NCBI GenBank assembly: GCA_021163465.1
Contig: JAGGWU010000172.1
Location: 1-5,332 of the forward strand
DNA: 5,332 bases
Direction: 5' to 3'
Source: Candidatus Bipolaricaulota bacterium
GTDB taxonomy: Bacteria; Bipolaricaulota; Bipolaricaulia; Bipolaricaulales; Bipolaricaulaceae
Shown: piece by piece, positions 1 to 4,879 of the stretch
How positions within the stretch are numbered: position 1 is the stretch's first letter
Layout: every line of letters begins with the position of its first letter
The notes under the pieces: model-generated
Told to the model about the DNA's origin: nothing
Seen by the model: only the letters and a program-made list of their open reading frames with translations
Database searches by the model: none
Translations under genes and position numbers: made by a program

Positions 1-583
1 AGCGGGCGATGATCGCGTTCACCCGCTCCATGAGCTCGTCGATCTTGGCCTGGCTTTTCTCGGCCTCGGGATGGACTTTAAGGATCATGGCGAAGGCCGA
101 GCCGTCCTCCAGGACGAACGTTCCCTTCAGCATCCGCTCGGAAAGGGCCTTCTCCCGGAAGACGGCGACGTCCTCCTCCGTTTCGGGGGGATGGGGGAGG
201 ATGGGCCCCACCACCAACGCAGTGGCCGTTCCCTGGACGACGTCCATGTTGGCCGGCGACATCACGTCCTCGAGGAGTTTGTCATCCTCGAGTTTTTCGA
301 ACTCAGCCGTGATGGCGTAGAGCTTCTTGAGCGTCTCCAGGTTGAACACCGTGCCCCCCTCGGGAGCGGCCATGGCCACCATGACCATGCTCTGGGAGCC
401 GAACGTGTCCTTGGTCTCCTCGAAGCGCCGCACCACCGGGTTATCCTGGGGGAGCATCTTCTCCATGTCGGTGAGGAACTCGATCCTAGGGGCGAAGGCA
501 CCGAAGAAGGCGGTGATGATGGCGACCCCGACCAAAACCCAGATGGGATGGCGGGCGATCCAGCCGGCCGCGCGTTTGATCAT
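1..583 (-). CDS. RND/MMPL-family exporter, N-terminal part (3' end outside window)
   Basis: The frame opens with ATG at 583 and stays open to the window edge, giving 194 residues; the gene continues beyond position 1. Residues 1-12 are short, basic and cytoplasmic-like (MIKRAAGWIARH), followed by one transmembrane helix at about 13-32 (begins PIWVLVGVAI). A long soluble stretch follows, containing FLTDMEKMLPQDNPVVRRFEE at about 36-56. This helix plus a 'D..LP.dnp......' segment plus a large extracytoplasmic domain is the usual start of the MMPL/HAE3 branch of RND proton-driven exporters, whose members move lipids, hopanoids or amphiphilic compounds across the inner membrane. The start overlaps the preceding stop codon as ATGA, with GGAGGGGTGA upstream, so translation is probably coupled. 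The family call rests on the N-terminal pattern only. The substrate cannot be inferred, and the diagnostic later helices are outside the window. Confidence 0.82.
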   Translation of the reverse strand, partial: MIKRAAGWIARHPIWVLVGVAIITAFFGAFAPRIEFLTDMEKMLPQDNPVVRRFEETKDTFGSQSMVMVAMAAPEGGTVFNLETLKKLYAITAEFEKLEDDKLLEDVMSPANMDVVQGTATALVVGPILPHPPETEEDVAVFREKALSERMLKGTFVLEDGSAFAMILKVHPEAEKSQAKIDELMERVNAIIAR

Positions 584-1029
584 CGGCCGCTCACCCCTCC
601 CAGGACGCCGATCCTGAGGAAGTAGGCGGACCAACCCAGGGCGTAGAGGTCATCGGCCGGGTCCCGGGCAGTGCGCTCCCCGCGGAACACCTTCTCCACG
701 GCCCCCTTCACCAGCTGCAGGAAGCCCTGCATCTCGGGGCCGAGCATTTCGGGGAGGCCCGGAGTGCAGACCCAAACCCATTCCCCCGCCGGTGGTACGA
801 TGACCACGAGCTGGAACGGGCCTTGGGGAAGGGGGCCCTTGGGGATCTCGGTCGTCCCGGTGATCTCGGCCCCTAATGGGGAGAGCCTGAGCACCCGGGC
901 CAGAACGCCTACCTGCATGGACTCCACAAAGCCCTCCGTTTGATCCACGATCAACACCTTGGGCCCGGCCAGGGCCATGACCCAGGGGAACATCGCCAAC
1001 GCGAGCGCCAAAACTGCCGTTTTCCTCAT
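580..1029 (-). CDS. Small secreted protein of unknown family in exporter operon
   Basis: A 149-residue protein that I do not recognise. Residues 1-21 form a classic Sec signal peptide: MRKT, a hydrophobic core, then ALA as a type I signal peptidase site, giving a mature protein of about 128 residues starting GPKVLIVDQ. No lipobox cysteine is present; the only cysteine is Cys88 (VWVCTPG). The mature part has alternating hydrophobic strands (KVLIVD, FQLVVIVPP, EWVWVC), then a probable helix (EMQGFLQLVKGAVEKVF) and a hydrophobic C-terminus (YALGWSAYFLRIGVLGG). The ATG overlaps the tetR stop as ATGA and has an excellent Shine-Dalgarno AAGGAGGT at 1035-1042, five nt upstream. Its own stop overlaps the exporter start in the same way. 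Being exported and translated between regulator and transporter suggests a periplasmic partner of the exporter, but this is inference from context. Confidence 0.8.
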   Translation of the reverse strand: MRKTAVLALALAMFPWVMALAGPKVLIVDQTEGFVESMQVGVLARVLRLSPLGAEITGTTEIPKGPLPQGPFQLVVIVPPAGEWVWVCTPGLPEMLGPEMQGFLQLVKGAVEKVFRGERTARDPADDLYALGWSAYFLRIGVLGGVSGR

Positions 1030-1616
1030 CGTTTACCTCCTTCCGGGATGAGCCACCGCACCAAAAGCTCGCCCACCTCCCGGGGGCCATGTTCCAGGAT
1101 CTCACGGGCCACCGCGTCCCCCTCCAGGGCCCGGGGGGTGATCCCCATCACCACCCCCAGGATGGCATAGGTGACCACCGTGGGGTTACAGGGACGGATC
1201 TCCCCGGCCCGGACCCCCTGTCGGATAAGCTCCCGCACCGAGGCGGCGACCTCCTCCAAGAGCGCCCTCAGCTTCCGATGGAGCTGGGTGGAGGGGGCGA
1301 ACCACTCCCGCTGCACCACCTGCATCACCTGCTGTTTCTCGCCGAGGCGCTGGAAGTGCCGTTCCACCATGCGGTGGATGATCTCCACCGGGGGGAGCTG
1401 CTGCGATATAAGCTCGTTCAAAAAGGACTTGAGCTCATCCACCTCCTGCTGGATCAGGGCCAGGAGGAGTTCGTCCTTGCTCTTGAAGTGGTGATAGATG
1501 GTGCCCAGGGAGACCTTGGCGGCCCGGGCGATGGCCCGCATTCCGGTGGCGTGGAAGCCCCGCTGTGAGAAGAGCCTCCCCGCGGCCTCCAGGATGCGCT
1601 GTTCGGTGTCCTTCAC
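1026..1616 (-). CDS. TetR/AcrR-family transcriptional repressor
   Basis: A 196-residue protein of usual TetR length. The N-terminal DNA-binding domain is clear: helix 1 about 4-19 (QRILEAAGRLFSQRG), then a helix-turn-helix at about 24-43 with the family signature of AIARAAKVSLGTIYHHFKSK. The rest (about 50-190) is an all-helical ligand-binding and dimerisation domain whose ligand cannot be read from sequence. The start is GTG at 1616: an in-frame TAA lies upstream with no other start between, and AGGGGGAGG sits just before it. A promoter and a perfect palindrome lie directly upstream, so it very probably represses its own operon. The downstream secreted protein and RND exporter overlap end to start, the common arrangement in which a TetR sensor controls an export system and is released by a substrate. 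Ligand and specific name are unknown. Confidence 0.93.
   Translation of the reverse strand: MKDTEQRILEAAGRLFSQRGFHATGMRAIARAAKVSLGTIYHHFKSKDELLLALIQQEVDELKSFLNELISQQLPPVEIIHRMVERHFQRLGEKQQVMQVVQREWFAPSTQLHRKLRALLEEVAASVRELIRQGVRAGEIRPCNPTVVTYAILGVVMGITPRALEGDAVAREILEHGPREVGELLVRWLIPEGGKR
1035..1042 (-). promoter_or_regulatory. Strong ribosome binding site of the small secreted protein
   Basis: The minus strand reads AAGGAGGT, a near-perfect match to the 16S anti-Shine-Dalgarno, five nt before the ATG at 1029. It lies inside the last codons of tetR. It is the best ribosome binding site in the window and suggests that the secreted protein is made in larger amounts than the regulator, which has a GTG start. 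Confidence 0.8.
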
Positions 1617-1632
1617 GTCCTCCCCCTTTTCT

Positions 1633-1646
1633 AACGAACGTTCGTT
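1633..1646. promoter_or_regulatory. Putative TetR operator, perfect 14-bp palindrome
   Basis: AACGAACGTTCGTT is identical to its reverse complement, centred between 1639 and 1640. It sits 3 nt downstream of the TATAAT -10 box of the tetR promoter, so it covers the expected transcription start, and 16 nt before the tetR GTG. A short perfect palindrome over the start site next to a tetR gene is the standard autoregulatory operator layout: a bound dimer would block RNA polymerase. The assignment to this regulator is inferred from position and symmetry. Confidence 0.8.
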
Positions 1647-1649
1647 TTA

Positions 1650-1678
1650 ATTATAGGGGCTCGCCCCAAAGGCCGCAA
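1650..1678 (-). promoter_or_regulatory. Sigma-70-type promoter of the tetR operon
   Basis: On the minus strand a perfect -10 hexamer TATAAT (1655-1650) is preceded, after exactly 17 nt, by TTGCGG (1678-1673), which keeps the TTG of the -35 consensus. The -10 region is an A+T island in otherwise GC-rich DNA. Transcription would start near 1643, inside the palindromic operator, giving a leader of about 27 nt before the tetR GTG. The promoter should serve the regulator, the secreted protein and the exporter together. Confidence 0.78.
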
Positions 1679-1757
1679 GCAAACACCCAGGCCTTGCCGG
1701 GCCACGTGGTTCCCCCACATACAAACACGGACCCGATGGCGGCTTCGAAAACGCGCA

Positions 1758-1771
1758 GGGGCCGCGGCCCC
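1758..1771 (-). terminator. GC-rich hairpin after ftsZ, possible terminator
   Basis: GGGGCCGCGGCCCC is a perfect 14-bp palindrome that can fold as GGGGC / CGCG loop / GCCCC, with one further G-U pair. It begins about 28 nt after the ftsZ stop, where the dcw transcript would be expected to end before the separately promoted tetR operon. It is not a textbook intrinsic terminator: on the minus strand the T5 run lies before the stem, and the stem is followed by TGCGCG and then TTTT. It may be a weak terminator, a 3' end stabiliser or chance. Confidence 0.35.
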
Positions 1772-1799
1772 CAAAAAGATGGTCGCTAGGGGAAGGGAT

Positions 1800-2867
1800 T
1801 CAGGCCTTGCCGTTTCGGCGGATGAAGGCCGGGACGTCGAGGCTATCGCTGGTAAGCTCCCGCCGGATCGTCTCCAGGATCGCCTCCTCGCTTGGGCGCG
1901 CGATCCCCTCCTCGAGCTCTTGGGTGGGGGAGAACCCGGTGGCCACCACCGTGACCCGGACCTTCTTCATCCCGTCCTTTATCACCGCCCCCACGTAGAT
2001 ATCGGCCTTGTCGGTGAGGGCCTCTTGAACCACTTGGGCCGCCTCGTTCACCTCTTCCAAGGTGAGGTCGTCCCCGCCCATGATGTTGATGATGGCCTTC
2101 TTGGCGCCGCGCATGGAGCAATCGAGGAGCGGAGAGGTAACCGCCTTGCGGGCCGCGTCCCGGGTGCGGTTCTCTCCCTCGGACTCACCGATCCCCATAA
2201 GGGCGGTGCCAGCATCCCGCAATACCGCTTCCACATCGGCGAAATCCAGGTTGATGAGCCCGGGCACGGTGATGAGCTCGGTGATCCCCTGCACGCCTTG
2301 TTTCAGAACCTCATCGGCCAGCTCGAACGCCCGGGTGAGGGGCATGTCCGGCGGGGCGATCTTGAGGAGTCTGTCGTTGGCAACGGTGATCAAGGCGTCC
2401 ACGTGTTGGCTCAGAAGGTTGATCCCCTCCTCGGCCCGCTTGGCCCGGGGGATCCCCTCGAAGGAGAAGGGCCGGGTGACGATGGAGACGGTGAGGATCC
2501 CCAATTCCCTGGCGGCCCGGGCGATGACGGGGCTCGCCCCGGTGCCGGTGCCCCCGCCCATCCCCGCGGTGATGAAGGCCATATCGTACCCCTGGAGGAG
2601 GTCGATGATCTCGTCCAGGGACTCCTCGGCGGCCTTGCGGCCGATCTCGGGGTTCCCCCCGGCCCCAAGCCCTCGGGTGAGGTCCCGGCCGATCTGGAGG
2701 TGGCGGTGGGCCTGGACGGTTTGGAGCACCTGGGCATCGGTGTTCACCGCCACGAACTCCACCCCCTGGATCCCGGCCTGCATCATGCGGTTAACGGCGT
2801 TCCCCCCGCCCCCGCCCACGCCAATGACCACGATCCGCGCCGGAGCCAACGGCTGGATATTGTCCAT
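1800..2867 (-). CDS. ftsZ: Cell division protein FtsZ (tubulin-like GTPase)
   Basis: FtsZ polymerises with GTP into the Z ring that directs septum formation. The 355-residue protein has the full family pattern: glycine-rich nucleotide loop VIGVGGGGGNAVNRM (about 14-28), NTDAQ (42-46), the tubulin signature GGGTGTG (104-110), TRPFSFEG (131-138), and the T7 catalytic loop NLDFAD (206-211) that completes the GTPase site of the neighbouring subunit. The C-terminal peptide DVPAFIRR (about 344-351) is the canonical tail bound by FtsA. The linker between the globular domain (ending near VATGF, about 312) and this tail is only about 30 residues, short for the family, and looks helical and acidic. ATG 2867 lies 6 nt after the ftsA stop. 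Its Shine-Dalgarno GGTGA contains the ftsA TGA, so translation is probably coupled to ftsA. All key residues are present. Confidence 0.99.
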   Translation of the reverse strand: MDNIQPLAPARIVVIGVGGGGGNAVNRMMQAGIQGVEFVAVNTDAQVLQTVQAHRHLQIGRDLTRGLGAGGNPEIGRKAAEESLDEIIDLLQGYDMAFITAGMGGGTGTGASPVIARAARELGILTVSIVTRPFSFEGIPRAKRAEEGINLLSQHVDALITVANDRLLKIAPPDMPLTRAFELADEVLKQGVQGITELITVPGLINLDFADVEAVLRDAGTALMGIGESEGENRTRDAARKAVTSPLLDCSMRGAKKAIINIMGGDDLTLEEVNEAAQVVQEALTDKADIYVGAVIKDGMKKVRVTVVATGFSPTQELEEGIARPSEEAILETIRRELTSDSLDVPAFIRRNGKA

Positions 2868-2878
2868 TCGACCTCACC
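2868..2878 (-). promoter_or_regulatory. ftsZ ribosome binding site overlapping ftsA stop
   Basis: The minus strand reads GGTGAGGTCGA immediately before the ftsZ ATG. GGTGA (2878-2874) pairs with the 16S 3' end at a spacing of 6 nt and includes the ftsA TGA stop (2876-2874). A ribosome ending ftsA is therefore already on the ftsZ start region, which favours coupled synthesis and a fixed FtsA:FtsZ relation, with independent entry also possible. Confidence 0.7.
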
Positions 2879-4118
2879 CCCCCCAAAGTATCGACCGGAG
2901 CCACGCCAGCACCGTGTTGAGCCAACCGCCCCGGCTCTCCTGGGGTTCGAGCTTCTTGAACTCCACCGCGTACTTGAGGAGGCCGATGGCGGTGGCATAA
3001 ATGGGTGACTCCACGATATCCCGGAGGCCGTGGATCCCCTGGGGGATCTGACCACGGCGGGCCGGAAGCCCATAGCGAGCCTGCGCGAACTCCACGATCC
3101 CGTCCAAGAGGGCCGTGCCCCCGGTGATCACAAGCCCGCCGGGAACGATGTCCTTGTAGCCCGCGTTCTCCACCTCTTCCATGGCGAGATCCAGGATCTC
3201 CTCCACCCGGGCCTCGATGATCTTGGCCAAGCGCTTCCGGGAGACGAGCTTCGTGCCGTCGCCCCCGATGGTGGCGATCTCGATCTTCTCGTTGTCGTCC
3301 ACAGAGTCCACGAGACAGGTGCCGTACTCCTTCTTGATCCTTTCGGCCTCCTCGATGGGGGTCTGGAGCCCCACGGTGATGTCGTTGGTGATGTGCTGCC
3401 CCGCCACGGGGATCACCTTGGAGAACCAGATGTCGCCCCCTTTATAGATGGAGATATCGGTGGTGCCCCCGCCGATATCCAAAAGCACCACCCCAAGCTC
3501 CTTCTCCGCCGAGGAAAGGACCGCAAGGGAAGAGGCGAGGGGTTGAAGCACGATCTGTTCCACCTCGATCCGGAGGTACTTGATACATCGCACCAGGTTC
3601 CGCACCGCGGTAACGGAACCCAGGACAAGATGGACGTCGGCCTCCAGCCGTGTCCCCGTCATCCCCTCGGGATCGGTGATCCCTTCCTGACCGTCCACCT
3701 TGTACTGGCGGGGGATGACGTGGATGAGCTGCATGTCCGGCGGGACCGGCACCGCCTTGGCGGCATCGATCACCCGGCGGATATCGCTCCGCTTGATCAC
3801 CCTCCCGGGGTGGGTGATGGCCACGGTGCCGGTGGTGTTAATGGAACGGATGTGCTGACCTGCGATGCCCACGTATACCGAGCGGATCTTCACGTCGGCC
3901 ATGTTCTCGGCCTCTTCCACCGCCTTGCGGATGGACTGAATGGTACGGCCGATATCCACCACCACACCCTTGTCCAATCCCCGGGATGGGGCGGTGCCCA
4001 TGCCGATGATCTCGATTTCCGAATCCACCACATTGGCTACCAAACAGGCCACCTTGGTGGTCCCCACATCCAGGCCCACCACGATCCTCTCCCTGCCCCG
4101 ACGCCGGCGCCTAGCCAC
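2874..4118 (-). CDS. ftsA: Cell division protein FtsA (actin-like Z-ring membrane anchor)
   Basis: FtsA is an actin-fold ATPase that tethers FtsZ to the inner face of the membrane and recruits later division proteins. With the start used here it has 414 residues, normal for the family. Visible motifs are phosphate-1 loop LDVGTTK (about 16-22), the FtsA-specific SHS2/1C domain (about 78-155), phosphate-2 loop LLDIGGGTTD (about 212-221), and adenosine motif VITGGTALLDG (about 330-340). The C-terminus WLNTVLAWLRSILWGG (about 399-414) is an amphipathic membrane-targeting helix. I chose GTG 4118 because GAGGGGGGG ends 7 nt upstream; an in-frame GTG at 4139 would add seven residues (first ones MSRGGER) but has no Shine-Dalgarno. 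The chosen start overlaps the end of ftsQ by 8 nt. The N-terminus ARRRRRGRE is unusually basic. The stop is 6 nt before ftsZ. Confidence 0.98.
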   Translation of the reverse strand: MARRRRRGRERIVVGLDVGTTKVACLVANVVDSEIEIIGMGTAPSRGLDKGVVVDIGRTIQSIRKAVEEAENMADVKIRSVYVGIAGQHIRSINTTGTVAITHPGRVIKRSDIRRVIDAAKAVPVPPDMQLIHVIPRQYKVDGQEGITDPEGMTGTRLEADVHLVLGSVTAVRNLVRCIKYLRIEVEQIVLQPLASSLAVLSSAEKELGVVLLDIGGGTTDISIYKGGDIWFSKVIPVAGQHITNDITVGLQTPIEEAERIKKEYGTCLVDSVDDNEKIEIATIGGDGTKLVSRKRLAKIIEARVEEILDLAMEEVENAGYKDIVPGGLVITGGTALLDGIVEFAQARYGLPARRGQIPQGIHGLRDIVESPIYATAIGLLKYAVEFKKLEPQESRGGWLNTVLAWLRSILWGG

Positions 4119-4851
4119 TCTCTCGCCCCCCCTCGACACGCGGTTTTAGTACACAGCCGTCCCCCAGACGGCAATCTATCGTCGCGAAACCGGAGACATC
4201 GACCCGCAAGAGGAGCTCCTCCAGTTTGGGGAGAAAGGACCAAAGGTCATCCAGTGCCCCCAACTTCACGAGCGGGTAGTCCTCTTTTTGAGGAAAGAGC
4301 ATCACACACCCGGGATCGCTTACATCGATGATGGGGAAAACCGCCACGCAACGGGAAAAGTCCCGGTAGTGATCCAAAAGCTCCGCGGCCCAACGGGGAA
4401 CCCTCCCGGCCTCAGGGGAGAAAGGAAGGCCTCTGAGGGTTGGATTACCCTCGGTGGCTGCCCCCAAGATGACCCCCTCCGCATCCACCAGGTATCCTTT
4501 ACCCCCCTTGTCCTCTACCCGTCCCACCGGCTTCCTCTCCTCGACGTAAATCTCCACTACTCCCTTAAACAGGGAGATCTTGATCCACGCGTCTTTTATC
4601 CAGTCCTGGCGTTTCAGGAGCGACCGCGCTCTATCCAGATCAAGCTTTAGGATGTTATAGCCATCACGTATGTCCGTCAAGTTTTTCACATCGGCAGGTG
4701 ACACATATCCCTTGCGATCGGAACCATTGCCGTTGACAAAAATAACCCTAATATCATGTACTCGAAACCATCCGCCGAACCTCGCCGCCGCCCATGTGAG
4801 CAAAAAGGCCACTGTACCCAGGATCAAGAGGCATACCAACCGGCGGAACAT
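4111..4851 (-). CDS. ftsQ: Cell division protein FtsQ/DivIB
   Basis: FtsQ is a bitopic inner-membrane protein that links the Z ring to the periplasmic FtsB/FtsL and FtsW/FtsI septal synthase complex. The 246-residue protein has one transmembrane helix at about 5-23 (starts LVCLLILGTV), a POTRA-like domain at about 31-107 (VHDIRVIFVNG, then a helix DLDRARSLLKR, then WIKDAWIKISLFKGVVEIYVEERKP), and a beta domain at about 108-236 (YLVDAEGVIL, then FATIDCRLGDGCVLKPR). The call rests on this architecture and on its place between murB and ftsA; FtsQ sequences diverge quickly. The cytoplasmic tail is only four residues (MFRR), and no in-frame start exists upstream in the 28-nt gap after murB. No Shine-Dalgarno is visible before the ATG: the leader is pyrimidine-rich. 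The 5' half is much richer in A+T than neighbouring genes. Confidence 0.9.
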   Translation of the reverse strand: MFRRLVCLLILGTVAFLLTWAAARFGGWFRVHDIRVIFVNGNGSDRKGYVSPADVKNLTDIRDGYNILKLDLDRARSLLKRQDWIKDAWIKISLFKGVVEIYVEERKPVGRVEDKGGKGYLVDAEGVILGAATEGNPTLRGLPFSPEAGRVPRWAAELLDHYRDFSRCVAVFPIIDVSDPGCVMLFPQKEDYPLVKLGALDDLWSFLPKLEELLLRVDVSGFATIDCRLGDGCVLKPRVEGGRESG

Positions 4852-4879
4852 CGCGAAAAGGATAAGCCAAAAGGGGGTT

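Noticed and set aside
71..625. Plus-strand open frames opposite the exporter N-terminus
   Set aside because: The minus strand encodes a coherent MMPL-like N-terminus with transmembrane helix and coupled start. The plus-strand translations are His/Gly/Arg-rich shadow products.
1702..1709. CCACGTGG palindrome in the ftsZ-tetR gap as a regulator site
   Set aside because: It is only 8 bp, lies upstream of the -35 box without a second copy, and such short GC-rich palindromes are expected by chance.
1800..2876. TGA as a sense codon (recoding), suggested by the in-frame ftsA-TGA-ftsZ junction
   Set aside because: Tryptophans in these genes use TGG, no internal TGA is needed in any conserved protein, and four genes end naturally at TGA.
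2877..2884. Run of eight Gs at the end of ftsA as a programmed frameshift or phase-variation tract
   Set aside because: It covers only the last Trp-Gly-Gly codons. A shift there would run out of the ftsZ frame and yield no meaningful product. It is better explained by Gly codons and the ftsZ ribosome site.
1779..3008. Long plus-strand open frame (about 409 codons) opposite ftsZ
   Set aside because: It is the complement of the FtsZ and FtsA coding frames. High GC at wobble positions removes stops from such shadow frames. Its translation is low-complexity, rich in Gly, Pro, Asp and His, with no domain.
3030..4331. Long plus-strand open frame (about 433 codons) opposite ftsA and ftsQ
   Set aside because: It is antisense to confident FtsA and FtsQ frames, with biased composition and no recognisable motif or ribosome binding site.
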